NCBI GenBank assembly: GCA_036407095.1 | Contig: DASWZV010000151.1 | Location: 1-64,000 of the forward strand | Direction of reading: 5' to 3' | Origin: Gp6-AA40 sp036407095 | GTDB lineage: Bacteria; Acidobacteriota; Vicinamibacteria; Vicinamibacterales; UBA2999 | Length of the DNA: 64,000 nt | Shown here: one piece after another, positions 58,574-64,000 of the stretch | How the letters are laid out: each line of letters begins with the position of its first letter | How positions within the stretch are numbered: position 1 is the stretch's first letter | Translations under genes and position numbers: made by a program | Notes under the pieces: model-generated | Database searches by the model: none | What the model was told of the DNA's origin: nothing | What the model saw: only the letters and a program-made list of their open reading frames with translations

Positions 58574-58599
58574 GGCGGGTCTTGTTCTTCAGACCCGCC
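58574..58599. repeat. GGCGGGTCT hairpin in the rpsC-rplP gap
   Basis: GGCGGGTCT (58574-58582) pairs with AGACCCGCC (58591-58599), loop 8 nt, preceded by GTAG. Same family as 11234 and 50306, again within the ribosomal operon. Confidence 0.8.
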
Positions 58600-58618
58600 G
58601 CCAAGAGGGATTACGCAG

Positions 58619-59041
58619 ATGTTGATGCCCAAGAAGGTCAAGTACCGCAAGCAGCAGCGCGGGCGCATGACCGGCAAAGCGTGGCGCGGATCGGACGTCT
58701 CGTTCGGCGACTACGGCCTGAAGGCGATGGAGCCGGCGTGGATCACCGATCGGCAGATCGAGGCGGCTCGGGTCGCGATGACGCGGTTCATCAAGCGCGG
58801 TGGCAAGATCTGGGTCCGCATCTTCCCGGACAAGCCGATCACGAAGAAGCCGCAGGAAACCCGTATGGGGAAGGGCAAAGGCGCCCCCGAGCAGTGGGTC
58901 TGCGTCGTCCGTCCGGGCAAGGTGCTCTTCGAGATGGAAGGCGTGACCGAAGTGGAAGCGCGCAAGGCGATGCAGCTGGCGTCGGCGAAGCTCCCGATCA
59001 AGACGAAGTTCGCCACACGGTTCGCGCAGGAGACGGTCTGA
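58619..59041 (+). CDS. rplP: 50S ribosomal protein L16
   Basis: A 140-residue L16; ATG 58619 or the second Met at 58625 (MPKKVKYRKQQRGRM). FGDYGLKAMEPAWITDRQIE, GGKIWVRIFPDKPITKKPQE and TRMGKGKGAPEQWVCVVRPG are standard. L16 organises the A-site of the 50S. Its stop overlaps the rpmC start (TGATGA). Confidence 0.97.
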   Translation: MLMPKKVKYRKQQRGRMTGKAWRGSDVSFGDYGLKAMEPAWITDRQIEAARVAMTRFIKRGGKIWVRIFPDKPITKKPQETRMGKGKGAPEQWVCVVRPGKVLFEMEGVTEVEARKAMQLASAKLPIKTKFATRFAQETV

Positions 59042-59238
59042 TGAAGGCAGCGGAAATTCGAGACATGTCGGTCGACGATCTGCGCGTCCGCGAACGCGAT
59101 CTCGACGACCAGCTGTTCAAGCTGCGGATCCAGAAGTCGATGGGACAGCTCGAGGCGCCGGCCAAAGTGCGCGGCGTGCGGCGGGACCTCGCGCGAATCA
59201 AGACGATTCTGCGGGAAAAGACAGTGGAGACCACATGA
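59041..59238 (+). CDS. rpmC: 50S ribosomal protein L29
   Basis: A 65-residue L29 whose ATG overlaps the rplP stop. AAEIRDMSVDDLRVRERDLD, QLFKLRIQKSMGQLEAPAKV and RGVRRDLARIKTILREK are standard two-helix hairpin sequences. It lies at the tunnel exit beside L23. Confidence 0.95.
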   Translation: MKAAEIRDMSVDDLRVRERDLDDQLFKLRIQKSMGQLEAPAKVRGVRRDLARIKTILREKTVETT

Positions 59239-59489
59239 GCGCGAAGTCACAGGTCACGGGCACCGTCATCAGCGACAAGATGGACAAGACCGTCGTCGTG
59301 GCCGTCGAGCGAAGCGTGCGGCACGGCGTCTACGGCAAGACGCAGCGGAAGACGTCGACGTTTGTCGCCCACAACGAAGGCAACGACGCCAAGATGGGTG
59401 ACACCGTGTCGATCGCCGAAACCCGGCCGCTCAGCCGCCGCAAGCGGTGGGTGGTCGTCAGCGTGGTCGCGCGCGCGGCACGAGTGTAG
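59235..59489 (+). CDS. rpsQ: 30S ribosomal protein S17
   Basis: An 84-residue S17, overlapping rpmC by 4 nt (ATGA). GTVISDKMDKTVVVAVERSV, YGKTQRKTSTFVAHNEGNDA and GDTVSIAETRPLSRRKRWVV are standard OB-fold blocks. Confidence 0.96.
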   Translation: MSAKSQVTGTVISDKMDKTVVVAVERSVRHGVYGKTQRKTSTFVAHNEGNDAKMGDTVSIAETRPLSRRKRWVVVSVVARAARV

Positions 59490-59498
59490 GAGACAGCC

Positions 59499-59867
59499 AT
59501 GATCCAGATGCGCTCGATTCTCGACGTGGCCGACAACTCCGGGGCCCGGAAGATCTCGGTGATCAACCCGATCGGCGGGTCCACGGGTCGCTACGCGCGG
59601 CTCGGCGACATCATCACCGCGTCGGTCAAGGAAGCGACGCCGGACGGCACCGTCAAGAAGGGTCAGGTCGTCAAAGCGGTGATCGTGCGGACGCGGAAGG
59701 AGCACCGCCGTCGCGACGGCAGCTACATCCGCTTCGATCGCAACGCCGCCGTGCTGATCAACGATCAGCACGAGCCGATCGGCACACGCGTGTTCGGGCC
59801 GGTGGCGCGCGAACTGCGGGAGCGGCGATTCATGAAGATCATCTCGCTCGCGCCAGAGGTGCTCTAA
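59499..59867 (+). CDS. rplN: 50S ribosomal protein L14
   Basis: A 122-residue L14 of standard length. MIQMRSILDVADNSGARKIS, RRDGSYIRFDRNAAVLINDQ and GTRVFGPVARELRERRFMKI are standard. It contacts S12 side rRNA in an intersubunit bridge and is the docking site of RsfS. Confidence 0.98.
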   Translation: MIQMRSILDVADNSGARKISVINPIGGSTGRYARLGDIITASVKEATPDGTVKKGQVVKAVIVRTRKEHRRRDGSYIRFDRNAAVLINDQHEPIGTRVFGPVARELRERRFMKIISLAPEVL

Positions 59868-59881
59868 GCGGGAACAGAACG

Positions 59882-60211
59882 ATGTCGAGACTGCAAACAC
59901 CGATTCGGAAGAACGACACCGTCATCGTCACGACGGGCAAGTACAACGGCAAGCGGGGCCGCGTGCTCAAGGTCATTCCTACGACCAACCGCCTCATCGT
60001 CGAAGGCGTGAACATGATCAAACGCCACACCCGTGCGAACCCGCAGCGCAACATCAAAGGCGGGATCATCGAGCGCGAGGGCGCGCTGCACGCGAGCAAC
60101 GTGCAGCTGGTGTGCCCCGACTGCGGCAAGGTGACGCGGATTGGCCATCAGATCCAAGGCGATCGCAAGGTGCGGATCTGCCGCAAGTGCGAGGGAGTGG
60201 TCGACAAATGA
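59882..60211 (+). CDS. rplX: 50S ribosomal protein L24, zinc-ribbon type
   Basis: A 109-residue L24 from ATG 59882. The KOW motif is KNDTVIVTTGKYNGKRGRVL. The C-terminal part has two Cys pairs, CPDCGKVTRIGHQ and CRKCEG, a zinc-ribbon seen in the C-plus form of bacterial L24. It overlaps rplE by 4 nt. Confidence 0.96.
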   Translation: MSRLQTPIRKNDTVIVTTGKYNGKRGRVLKVIPTTNRLIVEGVNMIKRHTRANPQRNIKGGIIEREGALHASNVQLVCPDCGKVTRIGHQIQGDRKVRICRKCEGVVDK

Positions 60212-60750
60212 GCCGGCTCAAGGATCGGTACTCGAAGGACGTCGCCCCGGCGCTCAAGAAAGAGTTCGGCTACAAGAACGTGATGGCGATCCCGAAGATC
60301 ACGAAGATCGTCGTCAACATGGGCCTCGGCGAGGCGACGTCGAACGCGAAGATCGCCGACACCGGCGCCGATGAAGTGTCGCGCATCACCGGCCAGAAGG
60401 CCGTGGTGCGCCGCGCGACCAAGTCGATCGCCCAGTTCAAGCTGCGCCAGGGCATGCCGGTCGGCGCCATGGTCACGCTGCGAGGGGAACGGATGTACGA
60501 GTTCCTCGATCGATTGATCAGCATCGCGCTGCCGCGCGTGCGCGACTTTCGAGGCGTATCGCCGAAGGGGTTTGACGGCCGCGGCAACTTCACGCTCGGC
60601 TTGCGCGATCAGCTGCTCTTTCCCGAGATCGACTACATGAAGGTCGACAAGGCGCGCGGCATGAATGTGTCGGTCGTCACGACGGCGAGGACCGATGAAG
60701 AAGCGAGGAAGCTCCTCCAGTTGATGGGGATGCCGTTCAGAACAAACTGA
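60208..60750 (+). CDS. rplE: 50S ribosomal protein L5
   Basis: A 180-residue L5 from ATG 60208. RYSKDVAPALKKEFGYKNVM, GQKAVVRRATKSIAQFKLRQ and FRGVSPKGFDGRGNFTLGLR are standard. It binds 5S rRNA. An AGGCCTC word array follows immediately. Confidence 0.98.
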   Translation: MSRLKDRYSKDVAPALKKEFGYKNVMAIPKITKIVVNMGLGEATSNAKIADTGADEVSRITGQKAVVRRATKSIAQFKLRQGMPVGAMVTLRGERMYEFLDRLISIALPRVRDFRGVSPKGFDGRGNFTLGLRDQLLFPEIDYMKVDKARGMNVSVVTTARTDEEARKLLQLMGMPFRTN

Positions 60751-60832
60751 GGGCCCAGGGCCCAGGCCTCAGGCCTCAGCCTGATGCCTAGCCCAACCCT
60801 GAGGCCTGGGGCCTGGGCCCTGAGGCCTTGGG
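60751..60832. repeat. AGGCCTC heptamer array, rplE-rpsN gap
   Basis: AGGGCCC, AGGCCTC, AGGCCTC, AGCCTGA, then a right arm of CCTGAGGCCTGGGGCCTGGG and CCCTGAGGCCTTGGGAGG. The two arms are complementary. The end GGGAGG may act as the rpsN ribosome binding region. Confidence 0.85.
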
Positions 60833-60847
60833 AGGATTGAGAGAGAT

Positions 60848-61033
60848 ATGGCCACTACGGCGAAAGTCGCGAAAGAAGCAAAGGCGCTGAAGTACAAGAT
60901 CCGCCACCGCAACCGCTGCAAGTTGTGCGGGCGGCCGCGCGCGTTCATGCGCAAGTTCGATATGTGCCGTCTGTGCTTCCGCAAGCTGGCGCTCGACGGC
61001 GGCGTGACGGGTGTGATCAAGAGCTCCTGGTAG
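60848..61033 (+). CDS. rpsN: 30S ribosomal protein S14, zinc type
   Basis: A 61-residue short S14 with a zinc finger: CKLCGR and CRLCFR. RHRNRCKLCGRPRAFMRKFD and LALDGGVTGVIKSSW are standard for type Z S14, as in Gram-positives and acidobacteria. RBS GAGAGA before ATG 60848. Confidence 0.97.
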   Translation: MATTAKVAKEAKALKYKIRHRNRCKLCGRPRAFMRKFDMCRLCFRKLALDGGVTGVIKSSW

Positions 61034-61043
61034 GAAGAGAGAT

Positions 61044-61457
61044 ATGACAGATCCCATTTCGGACATGCTCGCCCGTCTTCGCAACGCGGTCTCGGCCAAG
61101 CACGCGCGCGTGGACATGCCGGCCAGCAAGCTGAAGGCCGAGATTGCCCGGATCCTTCAGGACGAGGGCTATATCCAGGGCTTCAGGCTCGTCGAGGAGC
61201 CGTCGGAGAAGAAGGGCCGGCAGCCGCGACAGGTGATTCGCCTGTTTCTGAAGTACGGCCCGCGGGGTGAAAAGGTGATCACGGGTCTGGCGCGTATCAG
61301 CCGGCCGGGTCGCCGCGTCTACCTCGGGGTCGAGGACGTGCCTCAAGTGCTCGGCGGACTCGGCACGAGCATCCTGACGACATCGCGCGGCGTGATGACC
61401 GGTCGTGCCGCACGGAAGGCGGGCGTCGGCGGCGAAGTGCTGTGCAACGTGTGGTGA
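61044..61457 (+). CDS. rpsH: 30S ribosomal protein S8
   Basis: A 137-residue S8. MTDPISDMLARLRNAVSAKH, VDMPASKLKAEIARILQDEG and the C-terminal LTTSRGVMTGRAARKAGVGG with EVLCNVW are standard. In E. coli S8 represses the spc operon by binding near the rplE start. Confidence 0.98.
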   Translation: MTDPISDMLARLRNAVSAKHARVDMPASKLKAEIARILQDEGYIQGFRLVEEPSEKKGRQPRQVIRLFLKYGPRGEKVITGLARISRPGRRVYLGVEDVPQVLGGLGTSILTTSRGVMTGRAARKAGVGGEVLCNVW

Positions 61458-61479
61458 GGCCTCGTGTCGAGAGCCTCGA

Positions 61480-61525
61480 GCGAACAAGGATTCGCGCCAA
61501 CAAGGACTAGCGCCAACAAGGACTA
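61480..61525 (+). promoter_or_regulatory. rplF: Triplicated Shine-Dalgarno unit before rplF
   Basis: GCGCCAACAAGGACTA occurs twice in direct tandem (61494-61509 and 61510-61525), preceded by a diverged copy GCGAACAAGGATTC at 61480-61493. Each carries AAGGA; the last lies 6 nt before the rplF ATG and is the functional site. The extra copies could be ribosome standby sites or recent slippage. Confidence 0.75.
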
Positions 61526-61528
61526 GCA

Positions 61529-62068
61529 ATGTCTCGAATAGGTAAGAAACCGATCCCGATTCCGAAAGGCGTGACCGTCAAGATCGCGCCCGACGCGGTC
61601 GAGGTGCAGGGGCCGAAGGGCAAGATGCGGCAGGCGATTCCGCCCGGCATCCTCTTCGCGCAGGACGATGGCACGCTCGTCGCCAAGCGGTCGCGTGACG
61701 ACCAGGAGCTGGGGAAGTTTCACGGCCTCGCGCGGAGTCTCGTGGCGAACGCCGTGGTCGGCGTCACCGAGGGATTCAAGAAGGAGCTCGACATCGTCGG
61801 CGTCGGCTACCGTGCGGAGTTGAAGGGCAAGCAGGTGCATTTCGCGCTCGGCTACTCGCACCCGGTGATCTTCGACATCCCGGCCGGCATCGACATCGCC
61901 GTCGACAAGCAGACGCACATCGTCGTCACCGGCGTGGACCGACAGCTGGTCGGCCAGGTCGCCGCCAACATCCGGCGGATGCGGGAGCCCGATCCGTACA
62001 AGCAGAAGGGCGTGCGCTACACCGGCGAAGTGTTGAAGAAGAAGGTCGGAAAGACGGGAGCGAAATAA
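61529..62068 (+). CDS. rplF: 50S ribosomal protein L6
   Basis: A 179-residue L6. SRIGKKPIPIPKGVTVKIAP, VEVQGPKGKMRQAIPPGILF and the C-terminal GQVAANIRRMREPDPYKQKG with VRYTGEVLKKKVGKTGAK are standard. It sits near the sarcin-ricin loop. Confidence 0.98.
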   Translation: MSRIGKKPIPIPKGVTVKIAPDAVEVQGPKGKMRQAIPPGILFAQDDGTLVAKRSRDDQELGKFHGLARSLVANAVVGVTEGFKKELDIVGVGYRAELKGKQVHFALGYSHPVIFDIPAGIDIAVDKQTHIVVTGVDRQLVGQVAANIRRMREPDPYKQKGVRYTGEVLKKKVGKTGAK

Positions 62069-62095
62069 CAGGGCAGCGCCCTCGAGAGACGTACG

Positions 62096-62470
62096 ATGAG
62101 GATCAAAACCAAAGACGATCGTCGCCAACGCATCAAGTACCGCATCCGCCGGCGCGTGACGGGTACTCTCGAGCGGCCGCGGCTGACTGTCTTCCGCAGC
62201 GTCGGCCACATGTATGTGCAGGTCGTCGACGACATGAGCGGAAAGACGATCGCCTCGGCCTCGACCGTCGAGCCGGCAATGAAGGCCGCGCTTCCAAAGA
62301 AAGCGAAGGGCGGCAATGTCGAAGGAGCGAAGGCGATCGGCAAGGTGATCGCTGAACGTCTCATCGGACAGGGCGTGAAACGCGTAGTGTTCGACCGCAA
62401 CGGATTTCTGTATCACGGGCGCGTGAAAGCAGTGGCCGACGCCGCGCGTGACGCCGGTTTGGAGTTTTAG
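62096..62470 (+). CDS. rplR: 50S ribosomal protein L18
   Basis: A 124-residue L18. RRQRIKYRIRRRVTGTLERP, RLTVFRSVGHMYVQVVDDMS and KRVVFDRNGFLYHGRVKAVA are standard. It binds 5S rRNA. The gap to rpsE contains a small open frame. Confidence 0.97.
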   Translation: MRIKTKDDRRQRIKYRIRRRVTGTLERPRLTVFRSVGHMYVQVVDDMSGKTIASASTVEPAMKAALPKKAKGGNVEGAKAIGKVIAERLIGQGVKRVVFDRNGFLYHGRVKAVADAARDAGLEF

Positions 62471-62474
62471 TGGG

Positions 62475-62579
62475 ATGGCTGAACAACCTGGGTACCACGC
62501 CAACTCGTTGCTGAGCACCGCATGCTCGGGCCGCGACAACGGAGCGGCCCGCGGTACGTTCGGAAAGGACGGCCAGTAA
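62475..62579 (+). CDS. Possible 34-residue leader peptide before rpsE
   Basis: ATG 62475 opens MAEQPGYHANSLLSTACSGR followed by a Gly/Ala/Asp-rich end, stopping at TAA 62577, directly before the rpsE GTG at 62580 and in the same frame. No other sequence explains this 109 nt gap in a tightly packed operon. It may be a coupled leader peptide or chance. No strong ribosome binding site is seen. Confidence 0.3.
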   Translation: MAEQPGYHANSLLSTACSGRDNGAARGTFGKDGQ

Positions 62580-63104
62580 GTGGCGTTAATGAACCGCACT
62601 CGTGAAAAGCTCGACGCCTCGCAGCTCGAGATCAAAGACACCGTCGTCTCGATCAACCGCGTGACGAAGGTCGTCAAGGGTGGCAAGAACCTCAGCTTCA
62701 GCGCGCTGGTCGTCGTCGGCGACGGTCATGGCGTCGTGGGGTTTGGCGTCGGCAAGGCGAAGGAAGTGCCGTCGGCCATCAAGAAGGGGATCGAGGCCGC
62801 GAAGAAGAACCTGATCAAGGTTCCGCTCAAGGGTACGACGATCCCGCATCAGGTCGTCGGTCGCTTCGGGTCGGGCAGTGTGCTGCTGAAGCCGGCGCCT
62901 GAAGGCACCGGTCTCATCGCCGGCGGCGCGGTGCGAGCGGTCGTCGAGAGCGCAGGCATCCAGAACGTGCTGACCAAGTCGCTGGGATCGGCCAACCCGC
63001 ACAACGTGGTGCGGGCGACGTTCGCCGGCTTGATGGATCTCAAGGATCCGGCGCAGGTGGCGCGGTTCCGCGGCAAGGAAGAGGCCGAGCTCGTCGGAGC
63101 ATGA
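62580..63104 (+). CDS. rpsE: 30S ribosomal protein S5
   Basis: A 174-residue S5 from GTG 62580 (or ATG 62589, MNRTREKLDAS). ELKDTVVSINRVTKVVKGGK-type N-terminal dsRBD (IKDTVVSINRVTKVVKGGKN), GDGHGVVGFGVGKAKEVPSA, the loop GTTIPHQVVGRFGSGSVLLK and LTKSLGSANPHNVVRATFAG are standard. S5 is part of the mRNA entry channel and the fidelity network. Confidence 0.97.
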   Translation: MALMNRTREKLDASQLEIKDTVVSINRVTKVVKGGKNLSFSALVVVGDGHGVVGFGVGKAKEVPSAIKKGIEAAKKNLIKVPLKGTTIPHQVVGRFGSGSVLLKPAPEGTGLIAGGAVRAVVESAGIQNVLTKSLGSANPHNVVRATFAGLMDLKDPAQVARFRGKEEAELVGA

Positions 63105-63112
63105 GAGGAACG

Positions 63113-63319
63113 ATGGCCAAGAAGAGTGCAAAACCCGCGGCGTCGAAGCGAGTGAAGGTCACGCTCGTGCGGAGTCCGATCGGTTTCAACAGGACACAGG
63201 CGGAGACGGTGACCGGCATGGGACTGCGCCGGATCAATCACTCGGTGGAGCTCGTGGATACCCCGGCGACTCGGGGCATGATCCACAAGGTGCGCCATCT
63301 GGTGACGGTACAGGAGTAA
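63113..63319 (+). CDS. rpmD: 50S ribosomal protein L30
   Basis: A 68-residue L30 from ATG 63113, with AGAGGA upstream and overlapping the end of rpsE. KVTLVRSPIGFNRTQAETVT, GMGLRRINHSVELVDTPATR and GMIHKVRHLVTVQE are standard. Confidence 0.96.
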   Translation: MAKKSAKPAASKRVKVTLVRSPIGFNRTQAETVTGMGLRRINHSVELVDTPATRGMIHKVRHLVTVQE

Positions 63320-63321
63320 GG

Positions 63322-63396
63322 ACCGGCGAAAGCCGGCCCCCACGTACGGAGGGACCCGGCTCGAGAGGGTACGGTAGGGGCTGCCTTCAGCGGCCC
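63322..63396. repeat. Short GC hairpins in the rpmD-rplO gap
   Basis: CCGGC/GCCGG around GAAA at 63323-63336, then GTAGGGGCTGCCTTCAGCGG at about 63374-63393, a diverged GTAGG-class unit. They sit between rpmD and rplO. Confidence 0.6.
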
Positions 63397-63406
63397 GGAG
63401 TGAACG

Positions 63407-63856
63407 ATGGATCTCAGCGATCTGAAGCCCTCAGAGGGCTCGAAAAAAAACAAGAAACGCGTCGGCCGCGGACATGGGACCGGCCAGGGCGCGCAGGCCG
63501 GTCGCGGGCACAAAGGTGCTCAATCGCGATCCGGCTTCAAGTTCAAGCGCGGCTTCGAGGGCGGCCAGATGCCGCTGCATCGCCGGATTCCCAAGCGTGG
63601 TTTCCACAACCGGTTTCGGGTGGAGTACGCCGTGGTGAATCTGGACGCCCTGTCCGAGCGGTTCGAGGCAGGCACGGTCGTGACACCGGAACTGCTCAGA
63701 GAGCGCGGACTGGTGCATGGGACGTCGCGTCAGATCAAGGTGCTGGCGCGTGGGGACATCGCGAAGAAGCTGACGGTGCGCGCGCACAAGTTCAGCGGGA
63801 AAGCGGCAGAGAAGATAGCAGCCGCGGGTGGCGCCGCGGAGGTGCTCGGGGCGTAG
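63407..63856 (+). CDS. rplO: 50S ribosomal protein L15
   Basis: A 149-residue L15 from ATG 63407. SDLKPSEGSKKNKKRVGRGH, GAQAGRGHKGAQSRSGFKFK, RGFEGGQMPLHRRIPKRGFH and the C-terminal KLTVRAHKFSGKAAEKIAAA are standard. Late 50S assembly protein, encoded before secY as usual. Confidence 0.98.
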   Translation: MDLSDLKPSEGSKKNKKRVGRGHGTGQGAQAGRGHKGAQSRSGFKFKRGFEGGQMPLHRRIPKRGFHNRFRVEYAVVNLDALSERFEAGTVVTPELLRERGLVHGTSRQIKVLARGDIAKKLTVRAHKFSGKAAEKIAAAGGAAEVLGA

Positions 63857-63883
63857 ATCCGGTATCACGTTCGGGGAAGGCTT

Positions 63884-64000
63884 ATGGATAACCCGCTCAA
63901 GAACCTGTTTGCCGTCGGCGACCTGCGGAACCGCGTGCTCTTCACGCTGGGGCTGCTCGTGGTCTACCGGATCGGCAACCACATCCCGACGCCGGGTGTG
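63884..64000 (+). CDS. secY: Protein translocase subunit SecY (5' end only)
   Basis: The first 39 codons: MDNPLKNLFAVGDLRNRVLF then TLGLLVVYRIGNHIPTPGV, the cytoplasmic N terminus and first transmembrane helix of SecY, the channel of the Sec translocon. GGGGAAGG precedes ATG 63884. The gene runs off the right edge of the window. Confidence 0.95.
   Translation, partial: MDNPLKNLFAVGDLRNRVLFTLGLLVVYRIGNHIPTPGV

Overview
The window is one contiguous piece of a high-GC bacterial chromosome. Gene content suggests an acidobacterium, most likely of the Vicinamibacteria (subdivision 6) type. The evidence is the abundance of Sec/TAT-exported oxidoreductases and hydrolases, three DUF4159 proteins, several paralogues of a secreted family with a PWGDPDLQG-type motif, a cytochrome b fused to cytochrome c domains, and a canonical str-S10-spc ribosomal operon. 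This assignment is inference from gene style; no rRNA gene is present to confirm it.

Layout. 1-235: array of 23-24 bp tandem repeats. 236-6881: secreted or lipoprotein genes (lipocalin-like, DUF5666, outer-membrane barrel), a short coiled-coil peptide, a VOC protein, a class C beta-lactamase-like hydrolase, a PWGDPDLQG protein and a DUF6152 protein. 6991-12058: a 275 bp MITE-like element, then exported enzymes (FMN hydroxyacid dehydrogenase with a CxxCH motif, cyclase/amidohydrolase, PQQ dehydrogenase, class II aldolase). 12129-16617: exported protein, cPLA2/patatin-like lipase, bacterial ionotropic glutamate receptor-like channel, small membrane protein. 16718-17351: two more copies of the same MITE, facing each other. 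17395-22000: cytochrome c with a TAT-exported ThDP enzyme, META lipoprotein, DUF3500 protein, nitroreductase. 22110-27624: alpha/beta hydrolase, a tandem segmental duplication that made two DUF4159 genes and a hydrolase gene fragment, and an M28 peptidase. 28018-33937: VOC protein, a PWGDPDLQG paralogue, a four-helix-bundle (S23-like) gene between two hairpin arrays, a tightly coupled three-gene operon around a metallo-beta-lactamase-fold protein, and a PEGA-domain protein. 33996-34498: a second MITE family, again as a facing pair. 34639-39329: peroxiredoxin, malonyl-CoA-synthetase-like ligase, DUF4159, iron permease-like protein, APC permease. 39340-46622: lactate module (larA divergent from glcDEF and lctP). 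46778-48938: Rieske protein and cytochrome b/c fusion. 49086-64000: promoter and leader, then rpsL-rpsG-fusA-tuf-rpsJ through rplO and the start of secY.

The most unusual theme is intergenic. Many gaps hold arrays of a degenerate seven-base word, and the word differs from locus to locus (AGGCCTC, ATGCAAA, GGACCAA, GGAATCA, TTTGACC, GCATTCT, GCCACGA). Some arrays are followed by their own reverse complement and so form long hairpins. At least six interrupt the ribosomal operon. A second class of short GC-rich hairpins that begin with GTAGG recurs throughout. With two MITE-like families and a hairpin-bracketed S23-like gene, the window is rich in small repeated elements and has no recognisable transposase.

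Functionally, the exported enzymes (TAT or Sec signals on FMN, ThDP, PQQ and aldolase-type enzymes, with a periplasmic cytochrome c) point to oxidative catabolism in the periplasm. Lactate entering through LctP would be interconverted by LarA and oxidised by GlcDEF, with electrons passing to the quinone pool and the bc-type complex. The EF-Tu gene in the str operon lacks the usual RGITI switch I motif and merits checking.
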